Of a DNA stretch of 34,455 nt, positions 22,702 to 30,895 are shown piece after piece. Positions within the stretch are counted from its first letter, which is position 1, and every line of letters starts with the position of its first letter. A program made the translations under genes and the position numbers. Under the pieces are notes generated by a model. The model made no database searches. It was not told the DNA's origin and worked only from the letters and a program-made list of their open reading frames with translations. Source of the DNA: Clostridia bacterium (GTDB lineage Bacteria; Bacillota; Clostridia; Christensenellales; Aristaeellaceae); the NCBI GenBank assembly GCA_017936375.1, contig JAGBFR010000031.1, positions 1-34,455 of the forward strand, given 5' to 3'.

Positions 22702-25700
22702 ATGAAACAAATGAGCCGCCTTCTGCTGGCCGTGATCCTCTGCGCGCTGCTTGCGCTGACGGCGCCGGCAATGGCGCAGGAACCGGCGCTGCTTGCGCAG
22801 GTGATTGTCAACCTGCCGGACGGCACGCAGACGCCGATTCCCGTGCAGCAGGTGACGACGAGCCTTGGCGACGTCGTCTACTGGGTGGACGCCGCCATGC
22901 TCACGCCGGACGAGGCCGCTGCGATTCCCGGCGGTCAGTTTGTGCTGATCGACGAGGCGGAGGGCGTGATTCTTTGCGCGCTGCCGCTTCAGGATGTTGT
23001 CAGCGGCATGCCCACACAGGTGATCGACGAGGCGAACCCGGAATTCTGGGTGAACCTGATGGTGACCGAGGGCGAGGCCCCGATGACGCCGGAGGAGGCG
23101 GACGAGGCGCTCTGGCAGTATGGCTTTGTCACGCCGGAGATCGAGGAAGAGCCGACGCCGGAGCCGACCGAAGAGCCGACCCCGGAACCGACGGAAGAGC
23201 CGACGCCGGAACCGACGGAAGAGCCGACCCCGGAACCGACGGAAGAACCGACGCCGGAACCGACCGAAGAGCCGACGCCGGAGCCGACCGAAGAGCCGAC
23301 GCCGGAGCCGACGGAAGAGCCGACGCCGGAGCCGACGGAAGAACCGACGCCGGAGCCGACCGAGGAGCCGACCCCGGAGCCGACCGAGGAGCCGACGCCG
23401 GAACCCGAGCTGGAACCTGAACAGGAGCCTGAACAGGAACCCGAACAGGAGCCCGAACAGGAACCCGAGCAGGAGCCCGAACAGGAGCCAGAGCAGGAGC
23501 CCGAACAGGAGCCAGAGCAGGAGCCCGAACAGGAGCCCGAGCAGGAACCCGAACAGGAACCCGAGCAGGAGCCTGAGCAGGAGCCCGAACAGGAGCCTGA
23601 GCAGGAACCCGAGCAGGAGCCCGAACAGGAACCCGAAACACAGCCTGCCGAGCCGGTGATCCCGCGCTATATCACCCGCGCGCAGGAGGGCGTCTATGTC
23701 TATGACATGACGACGGGCAGCGCCCTGCTGGAGATCGGCGGGGATGATCTGCTCAGCGTGACCGCCTATGCCTATGGCGGAGACGGCGCGCTCTGGTATC
23801 AGGTTGAGGATTACAGGACGAAGCAGACCGGAATTGCCCGCGCGCAGGATGTGACTGCGGTGGAGGACGAGGCGGCCTATGCCATGATGGGCGTGATCGA
23901 GGAGCAGCTCAACCCCACGGCTGAGCCGACCGCCGAGCCCACGCCGGAGCCGAGCCCCGTGCCCGCCGGCTCCGCCTACGCGGTGACCAATAATTCCCGC
24001 AGCGATATCAACAACATGCGCGTCTCTGTTGGCGGCAACGTCATCAAGGAAGTCCCCAACGGCGTGCTCATGCACCTGGGAGAGGGCGAGACCGACAAGG
24101 ACGGCAAGCTCTGGTACCCGGTGACGATCGTGGAGACCGGCGAGACCGGCTACATGCGCGATTACCTGCTGCAGCCCATCTCTGAGGAGGCGGCGCAGGC
24201 GATCATCGACAGCATGAAGCAGCCTGAGACCGAAACCGAGCCGGAGACCGAACCGGAGACCGAGACCGAACCGGAGATCGAGACCGAGCCTGAGATTGAG
24301 ACCGAGCCGGAGACCGAGCCGGAGACTGAGCCGGAAACTGAACCTGAGACCGAAACCGAGCCGCAGGGCCCGGCCTATGCGCTGACCAACAACCAGAACG
24401 GCAGCATCAACAACATGCGCGGTTCCATCGGCGGCAGCGTGGTCAAGGAAGTGCCCAACAGCGTGCTGCTGCAGATCGGCGCGGCCCAGACCGATGAGGC
24501 GGGTGCCGTCTGGTACCCGGTGACGATCGTGGAGACCGGCGAGAGCGGCTACATGCGCGATTACCTGCTGACGCAGATCTCGGACGATGCTGCGCAGCTC
24601 ATCCTCCAGAGCATGAACGCCCCGGAGACCGCCGAGCCCACGCAGGAGCCGACCCCGCAGCCGGAGGCCCCGGCGGTGGAGAGCTTCCCGGCGTATGCCA
24701 TGACCGTGGAGCAGGGCAGCGGCGCAGCGATCGTGCTGCGCGCGGCGCCCAACGGCCCGCTGCCTGTGTCCGGCGCGATCCCGACGATCAACGAGCCCAC
24801 GCCGATGGAGCTGATGGACGCCGCCTATGACGAGAACGGCGACCTGTGGTACCTCGCGCGCAACATGAATAACAACGACACCGGCTATGTCGAGGCCTTC
24901 AAGGTGAGTATTGTCACCAAGGCCGAGGCGCAGGGCAATGTCAGCGCGCCGGAGGCGACCGTTGTGCCGCCCGCGCCGACGGATTCCCCCGAGCCGACCA
25001 ACACGCCGGAGCCGACCGCGACCCCGGAACCGACCCCTGAGCCCACGCCGGAGCCGGAAGACCCGCAGCCGATGGAGCAGGGCGACGTCTACCACTACGG
25101 CTACTGCACGGGCAACAAGGTCAACGTGCGCAAGCAGCCCAAGCAGAGCGCGGATTACATCGTGCGCCTCGCCAAGGGCAGCATCATCTGGGTTATGACC
25201 TATGAGGGCGAGTGGTGCTACGTCCGCACGGACAAGGGCGACGGCTACATGCGCGCCGAATATGTCCGCCTGATGGGCGAAAATGAGGAGGCTGCCTACC
25301 GCGCCAGCCTCGACGACCCGGAGGCTTCTCCGGAGCCGACTGCCGAGCCGACGGCTGAGCCGACTGCCGAGCCGACTGCCGAGCCGACCGCTGAGCCCAC
25401 GCTTGAGCCGACGGCTGAGCCCACGCTTGAGCCGACGGCTGAGCCGACCGCCGAGCCCACGCTTGAGCCGACGGCTGAGCCCACGCTTGAGCCGACTGCC
25501 GAGCCCACCCCGACGGCGGAACCCACCGCCACCCCGGAGCCGACGGCGACCGCTGCCCCGCAGGAGCTGCGCATCTATGCGCGCGTGCTCGGCGACGCCA
25601 CCCCGCTGCGCGGCAACCCGGACCCCAACGCCTACCTGCAGAATATCCTCAATGAGGAAGACGTCGTCTTCATCCTCCAGAGCCAGATTGCCGCGGACGG

Positions 25701-27312
25701 CATGACCTGGTATCTGGTGACCTTCAACGGCCAGTGGGGCTATGTCCGCGCCGACCTCGTGCGCCCGATGGGCACGCAGGAGACGGAGGATTACCTCGCC
25801 GGCCTTGAGGCCGAGCTGGCGACCCCGACCCCGATGCCGCAGTATACGCCCGAGCCGGTGGGCCCGAATTCCACCAGCGCGTATGCGAAGCTGATCAAGG
25901 ACGCGGTCAACCTGCGCCGCACGCCGTCCTCCTCCGGCACGTCTCTGGCGAGGCTGCCGGTGAATTCTCTGCTCTTCATCCTTGGCGAGCAGAACGACGG
26001 CAACTACACCTGGTATCAGGTGGACTACAACGGCCAGGAGGGCTATGTCCGCAGCGACATGGCGAAGGTGCTGACCATCGCCGAGCTGCAGGAGCATCTG
26101 GGCCAGATGGCGCAGAATACGCCCAAGCCCGGCGTGAGCACGACCCCGAATGCCAGCAACAACGTCGATATCGTGATCGGCGGCTCCAAGCTGCAGGACC
26201 TCATCCCCGTGGACGGCAGCTGGACGAACAACGTCATCGCCGGCATGCCGGGCTATGGCACGCCGACCCCGGATCCGAATGCCACCCCGACCCCGCCCGC
26301 GCCGGATCGCCTCGCCGCGCTGATCACCAGCTACGGCAATCTGACGGTGAGCAACGTCCCGGCGGTGACCGCGGACGACCGCTTCAGCGTCTATGGCCAG
26401 ACCGACGCCTTCGCCGCGGTGAAGGCTGTGGTGGATGTGACGATCGACGCGCCGGTCAACGGCAGCGCGGGCTTTGAGCTCGTCGCCAGCGCCATTGCGG
26501 AGAATACCCAGACCGTGCAGCGCACGGTGGGCCAGACCGTCGCCGACGCCAACGGACGCTTTGCCATGGACGTGACCCTGCCCCAGCCGGGCGAGTACAT
26601 CGTCAAGTTCAGCGCAGGCGAGCAGGCCTATGCCCACTATGGCGTGACCTATGATACCGGCGCGACGCCGGAGCCGACCATGGCCCCGCTGCCCACCGCC
26701 GAGCCCATTGAGGAGGAGTCGGGTCTGGGCGCGCTGCCCTTCATCATCATTGCGCTGCTCATCGTCATCGCCGCCGTGATTTACGGCATCTACATCTACC
26801 GCCGCAGGGCTGAGGAGATGGAGGACGAGGAGAACGGAGACGAGGAGGACCTCGAGGACGAGGAGGATGAACTGCGTCAGGCTCAGCTTGACAGGCAGCG
26901 CCAGCGCGCGATGAACAGCGGCAAGGCCGCTGCGCAGGCGAAGGCCTCCGAGCCCGTCAGGACTGCAGCGCCCCGCGCCGTGCAGACGCAGGTGCCCTCC
27001 TATATGAAGAACACGCCCGCCGCGCCGAGCGTGCAGAAGACCGTGACGCCCGCCCAGCGCGTGAGCCCGGTCAGCCCGTACGCAAGGCCTGTGCGCGAGC
27101 CGGAGAAGCCCGCCGCGCCGACGGCCCCGGTCAGGGCCGCTGCGCCGACCGCGCCGGCTGCGCCCGCGGCCCCGGTGAAGCCTGCTGCGCCGATCGCACC
27201 GACCGCTCCGGTCAGGCCCGCCGTCCCGGCTGCTCCGACCGCCCCTGAGACGGGCGCGGAGAACGCCGCGCCGCGCCGCCGCCGCCGCCCGCCGGTTGAT
27301 CCGCAGACGTAA
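22702..27312 (+). CDS. Giant membrane-anchored SH3-module protein with Pro/Glu/Thr repeat stalks
   Basis: A 1536-residue surface protein. A signal peptide (about 1-27, ending APAMA) is followed by a unique domain (about 28-148), 10.6 copies of EEPTPEPT (149-235) and 20 EPEQ tetrads (234-313). Then come seven SH3-like modules, starting near 323, 424, 558, 663, 797, 957 and 1060. Most end in WY.V....G..GY.R and a short helix such as EEAAQAIIDSM. They are split by further Pro/Glu/Thr linkers (24226-24363 and 25333-25509). A beta-sandwich (about 1203-1310) precedes one membrane helix (about 1345-1367). Next is an acidic strip (EEMEDEENGDEEDLEDEEDE) and a cytoplasmic Pro/Ala tail ending RRRRRPPVDPQT. 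AAAGGAGG precedes the ATG. SH3b modules often bind cell wall peptides, so a wall sensor or adhesin is possible; no enzyme domain is seen. Confidence 0.8.
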   Translation: MKQMSRLLLAVILCALLALTAPAMAQEPALLAQVIVNLPDGTQTPIPVQQVTTSLGDVVYWVDAAMLTPDEAAAIPGGQFVLIDEAEGVILCALPLQDVVSGMPTQVIDEANPEFWVNLMVTEGEAPMTPEEADEALWQYGFVTPEIEEEPTPEPTEEPTPEPTEEPTPEPTEEPTPEPTEEPTPEPTEEPTPEPTEEPTPEPTEEPTPEPTEEPTPEPTEEPTPEPTEEPTPEPELEPEQEPEQEPEQEPEQEPEQEPEQEPEQEPEQEPEQEPEQEPEQEPEQEPEQEPEQEPEQEPEQEPEQEPEQEPETQPAEPVIPRYITRAQEGVYVYDMTTGSALLEIGGDDLLSVTAYAYGGDGALWYQVEDYRTKQTGIARAQDVTAVEDEAAYAMMGVIEEQLNPTAEPTAEPTPEPSPVPAGSAYAVTNNSRSDINNMRVSVGGNVIKEVPNGVLMHLGEGETDKDGKLWYPVTIVETGETGYMRDYLLQPISEEAAQAIIDSMKQPETETEPETEPETETEPEIETEPEIETEPETEPETEPETEPETETEPQGPAYALTNNQNGSINNMRGSIGGSVVKEVPNSVLLQIGAAQTDEAGAVWYPVTIVETGESGYMRDYLLTQISDDAAQLILQSMNAPETAEPTQEPTPQPEAPAVESFPAYAMTVEQGSGAAIVLRAAPNGPLPVSGAIPTINEPTPMELMDAAYDENGDLWYLARNMNNNDTGYVEAFKVSIVTKAEAQGNVSAPEATVVPPAPTDSPEPTNTPEPTATPEPTPEPTPEPEDPQPMEQGDVYHYGYCTGNKVNVRKQPKQSADYIVRLAKGSIIWVMTYEGEWCYVRTDKGDGYMRAEYVRLMGENEEAAYRASLDDPEASPEPTAEPTAEPTAEPTAEPTAEPTLEPTAEPTLEPTAEPTAEPTLEPTAEPTLEPTAEPTPTAEPTATPEPTATAAPQELRIYARVLGDATPLRGNPDPNAYLQNILNEEDVVFILQSQIAADGMTWYLVTFNGQWGYVRADLVRPMGTQETEDYLAGLEAELATPTPMPQYTPEPVGPNSTSAYAKLIKDAVNLRRTPSSSGTSLARLPVNSLLFILGEQNDGNYTWYQVDYNGQEGYVRSDMAKVLTIAELQEHLGQMAQNTPKPGVSTTPNASNNVDIVIGGSKLQDLIPVDGSWTNNVIAGMPGYGTPTPDPNATPTPPAPDRLAALITSYGNLTVSNVPAVTADDRFSVYGQTDAFAAVKAVVDVTIDAPVNGSAGFELVASAIAENTQTVQRTVGQTVADANGRFAMDVTLPQPGEYIVKFSAGEQAYAHYGVTYDTGATPEPTMAPLPTAEPIEEESGLGALPFIIIALLIVIAAVIYGIYIYRRRAEEMEDEENGDEEDLEDEEDELRQAQLDRQRQRAMNSGKAAAQAKASEPVRTAAPRAVQTQVPSYMKNTPAAPSVQKTVTPAQRVSPVSPYARPVREPEKPAAPTAPVRAAAPTAPAAPAAPVKPAAPIAPTAPVRPAVPAAPTAPETGAENAAPRRRRRPPVDPQT
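23146..23406 (+). repeat. 24-base in-frame tandem repeat (EEPTPEPT)
   Basis: About 10.6 copies of a 24-base unit encoding EEPTPEPT. Copies differ by synonymous changes (GAA/GAG, ACC/ACG, CCG constant), so this is a protein-level repeat kept in frame. Confidence 0.9.
23401..23640 (+). repeat. 12-base in-frame tandem repeat (EPEQ)
   Basis: Twenty tetrads: the first is EPEL, the last EPET, and the 18 between are EPEQ. The third codon position varies (CCC/CCT/CCA, GAA/GAG). The stretch would be a highly acidic extended stalk. Confidence 0.9.
25333..25509 (+). repeat. 12-base in-frame tandem repeat (EPTA/EPTL)
   Basis: About 15 EPTA or EPTL tetrads form the linker between the fifth and sixth SH3-like modules. 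Alternating EPTA/EPTL in the second half suggests expansion of a 24-base unit. Confidence 0.85.
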
Positions 27313-27329
27313 TCAGGCGTCAGCAATCC

Positions 27330-27361
27330 AACAGCCCCCTGCCGGACAGGGGGCTGTTTTT
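27330..27361 (+). terminator. Terminator after the giant protein gene
   Basis: A perfect 11-bp stem ACAGCCCCCTG / CAGGGGGCTGT, loop CCGGA, followed by TTTT. Confidence 0.9.
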
Positions 27362-27415
27362 GTCCGCACAGGACAACTTGAGGAAAACTTAGGGTAGATG
27401 AAAGACGCGACCATG

Positions 27416-27424
27416 TGCTATAAT
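27416..27424 (+). promoter_or_regulatory. Extended -10 promoter of the GNAT gene
   Basis: TGC-TATAAT (27416-27424) is a perfect extended -10. No clear -35 hexamer is seen, which is acceptable for an extended -10 promoter. Confidence 0.6.
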
Positions 27425-27486
27425 AGACTGTCAGGATATGGATTTTGTGCGGCGGGCGCGGCAGAGGCGGCGTCCGGACGCATGTC

Positions 27487-28323
27487 ATGAAGGGTGTCTA
27501 CCAGAGTATGAGAATTTATCATCCCGTCAGGGGAGTGGGCAGCGCGCTGCGCGAGAACAGCTTTATGATCATTGACGACGCGGGCGTGGAGATCGCAAAG
27601 GGCTCTCTCGAATGCCGCGTACTCAAGAAGATGCTGCCCGAGCGTCCGCTCGATATTGAAATGACCATGAATGCGCATCCGATGGCCAGCGATACGCTCT
27701 TTGGCGCGCTGACCGCGCGCGCAGAGAGCATCAAGGCGGAGCACGGCGGCTTGCCCGCGCGGCTCTATACCAGATGCGCCGTCAATGACGCCGACCGCTA
27801 TGAATACTTTACCCGCATGGGCTTTGACGACTATGACGGGGACGAACTGTTCATCCTGCGCGTGCCGGCGGATCTGTCCACGCGCAGGCGCAATTACACG
27901 CCCGTGGGCACCAAGAGCATCGACGTTGACCTGCGCACGCGCACAAGGCGCGAGGAGTTCCTGCTGCGGCTGAAGGACTTTGGCTGCGTGGAGCACGCCA
28001 GCGAATGGCTGGAGGAGCGCATGAAGGAGCCGGTGTTCATGGCGAAGTCTGTGTACATGGGCAGCGATTACATCGGCGATATCCTCGTCACCGGGCATCC
28101 GGGCGAGGCTGTGCTGGAGATGGTGCTCGTCGAGCAGAAGTGGCGCGGCCATGGCGTGGCCAGCTCGCTTGTCGACGAGGCGCTGATGATGCTGCACAAG
28201 CAGGGCGTGCCGTACATGCGCGCCAATGCCGTGCGCCGCAACGCGAGCGCGATGAAGATGTTCAAGCGCTGCGGATTTGAATGGATCAAGACGGAAACCT
28301 ACCTGCTCGGACGCGACCTGTAA
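27487..28323 (+). CDS. GNAT family N-acetyltransferase with two domains
   Basis: A cytoplasmic acetyl-CoA-dependent acyltransferase of 278 residues. The C-terminal half is a clear GNAT domain: LEMVLVEQKWRGHGVASSLVDEAL contains the acetyl-CoA pyrophosphate loop (R220-G-H-G-V-A225), followed by ANAVRRNASAMKMFKRCGFEW. The N-terminal half (about 30-135, ending FTRMGFDDYDGDELFIL) has GNAT-like end motifs but no visible R/QxxGxG/A loop, so it may be a degenerate copy. The acceptor is unknown. The start is uncertain: ATG 27487 has little ribosome binding site, and ATG 27508 is also possible with AAGGG further upstream. Confidence 0.75.
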   Translation: MKGVYQSMRIYHPVRGVGSALRENSFMIIDDAGVEIAKGSLECRVLKKMLPERPLDIEMTMNAHPMASDTLFGALTARAESIKAEHGGLPARLYTRCAVNDADRYEYFTRMGFDDYDGDELFILRVPADLSTRRRNYTPVGTKSIDVDLRTRTRREEFLLRLKDFGCVEHASEWLEERMKEPVFMAKSVYMGSDYIGDILVTGHPGEAVLEMVLVEQKWRGHGVASSLVDEALMMLHKQGVPYMRANAVRRNASAMKMFKRCGFEWIKTETYLLGRDL

Positions 28324-28397
28324 GGCGCGCGCGGCATGGCGCGGCGGCGAAAAGCGCGTTTTGACGGCGCACATATGCTTGCCGGCATTGATGACCG

Positions 28398-28428
28398 GGA
28401 TATGTAAAAAATACAAAAATACATATCC
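28398..28428. promoter_or_regulatory. AT-rich inverted repeat upstream of dap operon
   Basis: Perfect 9-bp arms GGATATGTA and TACATATCC flank 13 A-rich bases. It sits about 30 bases upstream of the dapA -35, suitable for a regulator site. It is unusually AT-rich for this window. Confidence 0.35.
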
Positions 28429-28443
28429 AAAAAAGGAAAATAT

Positions 28444-28472
28444 ACAAAGCGAGGTTGTCAGCCTCGCTTTGT
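28444..28472. terminator. Hairpin overlapping the dapA promoter
   Basis: Perfect 11-bp arms ACAAAGCGAGG and CCTCGCTTTGT around loop TTGTCAG. It could be a terminator for the GNAT gene (CTTTGTT at the end) or an operator, because the loop contains the -35 element of the next promoter. Confidence 0.6.
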
Positions 28473-28483
28473 TATGCTAGAAT
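28455..28483 (+). promoter_or_regulatory. Promoter of the dap operon
   Basis: TTGTCA (28455-28460), 17-base spacer, TAGAAT (28478-28483) with an extended TGC directly before the -10. The leader to dapA is about 75 bases. Confidence 0.7.
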
Positions 28484-28564
28484 GTGACCCAATCAGAGAT
28501 ACTGATGAGACGGCTGCCGGGCGTCTGCGCGGCGGCGTCACGAATATACAGGAGGCGGGTTTGT

Positions 28565-29443
28565 ATGAAGACGAATTTCGCGGGCAGCTATGTGGCGATT
28601 GTGACGCCGTTCAACCCGGACGGCAGCGTGAATTTTGAAAAACTGAAGGAGCTTGCCGCGTGGCATGTCGAGCAGGGCACGGACGGCATCGTCGTGCTGG
28701 GCACGACGGGCGAGTCGAGCACCATGAGCCACGAGGAGGACGACGAGGTCGCCGCGTGCGTGATTGAGACGGTGAATGGGCGCATCCCGGTCATCTGCGG
28801 CGCGGGCTCCAACAGCACGCAGACCCAGCTGGAGAAGAGCCGCAAGTACCACGACCTCGGCGCGGACGGCCTGCTGCTCATCTCTCCTTATTACAACAAG
28901 GCGAACGACGAGGGCATGTATCGTCACTTTGCCGCCGTGGCGGACACGGTGGATACGCCGATCATCCTCTACAATGTCCCGGGCCGCACCGGCTGCTCGA
29001 TCTCCCCGTCCGTCGTGGCGAGGCTGGCGAAGCACCCGAATGTCGCGGGCATCAAGGAGGCCAGCGGCAACATCAGCTACACCGCGAAGATCGCGAAGCT
29101 GATCAGCGACGATTTCTGTCTCTTCTCCGGCAATGACGACATGATCCTGCCGATCCTCAGCCTCGGCGGCTGCGGCGTGATCTCCGTCTGGGCGAATATC
29201 TGCCCGAGGCAGTGCCATGATCTGGTCGCCAGCTGGATGGCGGGCGATATCGCAAAGGCGAGGCAGATCCAGCTCGAGCATCTTGAGCTGATCAACGCGC
29301 TCTTCTGCGAGGTCAATCCGATCCCGATCAAGGAAGCGATGAATCAGCTGGGCATGGACGTGGGCGGCTACCGCCTGCCGCTGTGCGAGATCTCGGAAAG
29401 CGGCCGCGAGACCGTGCGCCGCGCGCTGGAGGTGCTGGCATGA
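28565..29443 (+). CDS. dapA: 4-hydroxy-tetrahydrodipicolinate synthase
   Basis: Cytoplasmic enzyme that condenses pyruvate with aspartate semialdehyde, the first committed step to diaminopimelate and lysine. At 292 residues it has the usual length. The Schiff-base lysine is K164 (GIKEASG), with proton-relay Tyr Y136 (ILYNVPGRTG) and T47-T48 of GTTGES. The ATG at 28565 follows GGAGG by 9 bases; upstream in-frame sequence shows no family similarity. The stop overlaps the dapB start (ATGA). No lysine riboswitch fits the short leader. Confidence 0.95.
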   Translation: MKTNFAGSYVAIVTPFNPDGSVNFEKLKELAAWHVEQGTDGIVVLGTTGESSTMSHEEDDEVAACVIETVNGRIPVICGAGSNSTQTQLEKSRKYHDLGADGLLLISPYYNKANDEGMYRHFAAVADTVDTPIILYNVPGRTGCSISPSVVARLAKHPNVAGIKEASGNISYTAKIAKLISDDFCLFSGNDDMILPILSLGGCGVISVWANICPRQCHDLVASWMAGDIAKARQIQLEHLELINALFCEVNPIPIKEAMNQLGMDVGGYRLPLCEISESGRETVRRALEVLA

Positions 29444-30159
29444 TCCGGCTTGGGCTTGTCGGCAACGGCAAGATGGGGCGGATGATCGATTCGCTCTGTG
29501 AGCGCGACGACCGATTTGTGACGGCGGGCTTTGTCGGCCCGGGGGACTGCAATACCCTCGCGCAGATCGGCGAGATCGACGCGGCGATCGACTTTTCCTA
29601 TCCGGGGAATCTTCAGATGGTGCTGGATACGGCGCTTGAAAGCAGGCTGCCGCTGGTCATCGGCACGACGGGCCTCACCGATGCGCAGGGCGAGGCCATC
29701 CGCGCGGCGGCGAAGGAGATCCCGATCGTCTGGGCGAATAACTTTTCCACCGGCGTGACGGTGCTCTGCCGTCTGGCGCGCATGGCGTCGCAGGTGCTGG
29801 GCGAGGATTTTGACATCGAGATCGTCGAGACGCATCACAACCAGAAGGCGGACGCGCCCAGCGGCACGGCGAAGGCGCTGCTTGCGAGCGTCGACCCGGA
29901 GGGCGGCTATGCCGTCGTGAACGGGCGCGAGGGAAGGCCCGGCGCGCGCGGGCGCGAGATTGGCATGCATGCGGTGCGCGGCGGCACGGTCGCGGGCGAG
30001 CACAGCGTGCATTTCTTTGGACAGATGGAGGAGATCGAGCTGCGCCACAGGGCGGACAGCCGCGAGATCTTCGCGCGCGGGGCGCTGCGGGCGGCGGAGT
30101 TTGCCGTCCATGCGCAGCCCGGGCTGTATAATATGGAGGACGTGCTCTTCGGCGCATGA
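29440..30159 (+). CDS. dapB: 4-hydroxy-tetrahydrodipicolinate reductase
   Basis: NAD(P)H-dependent reductase for the second step of the pathway. It has 239 residues, slightly shorter than the usual 250-270. The Rossmann motif GNGKMG is at 8-13. The catalytic signature [15 protein letters not shown] includes H132-H133 and K136. The start overlaps the dapA stop by ATGA, so the earlier in-frame start is not used. Confidence 0.95.
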   Translation: MIRLGLVGNGKMGRMIDSLCERDDRFVTAGFVGPGDCNTLAQIGEIDAAIDFSYPGNLQMVLDTALESRLPLVIGTTGLTDAQGEAIRAAAKEIPIVWANNFSTGVTVLCRLARMASQVLGEDFDIEIVETHHNQKADAPSGTAKALLASVDPEGGYAVVNGREGRPGARGREIGMHAVRGGTVAGEHSVHFFGQMEEIELRHRADSREIFARGALRAAEFAVHAQPGLYNMEDVLFGA

Positions 30160-30187
30160 GGCGCGGGAGAGAGATCGGAGGAACGAT

Positions 30188-30880
30188 ATGGACGCTTATG
30201 AAATCATCGAGGCCATCCGCTCGGCGAAGAAGAAGACGCCGGTGAAGGCGTATGTGAAGGCGAGCAGGCCGCTGAATTTTGAGAACTGTCACGTGTTTAC
30301 CGGCACGGACATGGTCGTCATCGGCGACTATGCGGACATTGAGCCCGTGCTGGAGGCGAACCGCGACGCGATCGAAGACATCGTCATTGAGAACGACCGC
30401 CGCAACAGCGCGCTGCCGCTGCTGGATATGAAGCACATCGGCGCGCGTATCGAGCCGGGCGCGATCATCCGCGACCGCGTGGAGATCGGCGACGGCGCGG
30501 TCATCATGATGGGCGCGGTGATCAACATCGGTGCGGTCATCGGCGCGGGCACCATGATCGACATGGGCGCCGTGCTGGGCGGCCGCGCGATCGTGGGCAA
30601 GAACAGCCATGTCGGCGCGGGCGCCGTGCTGGCGGGCGTGGTCGAGCCGCCGAGCGCGAAGCCGGTGACCGTCGGCGACAATGTCATGATCGGCGCGAAT
30701 GCGGTCGTGCTGGAGGGCACGAGCGTGGGCGACGGCGCGGTTGTCGCGGCGGGTGCGGTCGTGACGCAGGACGTCCCGGCGAATGCCGTTGTGGCGGGCG
30801 TGCCGGCGCGCATCGTCAAGATGAAGGATGAGAAGACCAGCAGCAAGACCGCGCTGGTGGAAGCGCTGCGCGAGCTGTAA
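30188..30880 (+). CDS. dapH: Tetrahydrodipicolinate N-acetyltransferase
   Basis: Cytoplasmic acetyltransferase of 230 residues for the acetylated branch of diaminopimelate synthesis, a branch known from Bacillus and other Firmicutes. The N-terminal DapH domain (about 1-85, [20 protein letters not shown]) precedes a left-handed beta-helix of hexapeptide repeats (about 88-205; for example [20 protein letters not shown] and the closing AGVPARIVK). GGAGG precedes the ATG. The deacetylase and aminotransferase partners are not in this window. Confidence 0.93.
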   Translation: MDAYEIIEAIRSAKKKTPVKAYVKASRPLNFENCHVFTGTDMVVIGDYADIEPVLEANRDAIEDIVIENDRRNSALPLLDMKHIGARIEPGAIIRDRVEIGDGAVIMMGAVINIGAVIGAGTMIDMGAVLGGRAIVGKNSHVGAGAVLAGVVEPPSAKPVTVGDNVMIGANAVVLEGTSVGDGAVVAAGAVVTQDVPANAVVAGVPARIVKMKDEKTSSKTALVEALREL

Positions 30881-30895
30881 GCGCCTTTTGGGACG

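Noticed and set aside
23146-23640. CRISPR-like regular repeats
   Set aside because: The units are 24 and 12 bases, contiguous without spacers, in frame and encode EEPTPEPT and EPEQ, so they are protein repeats.
22555-26637. 1360-residue open frame on the minus strand, with Arg/Leu/Gly-rich repeats
   Set aside because: It is the reverse complement of the Pro/Glu/Thr repeat gene. Its repeats are the mirror of the plus-strand repeats, and it has no ribosome binding site or domain.
28324-28564. Lysine riboswitch upstream of dapA
   Set aside because: The promoter leaves a leader of only about 75 bases, too short for the ~170-base lysine aptamer, and its conserved segments are not seen.
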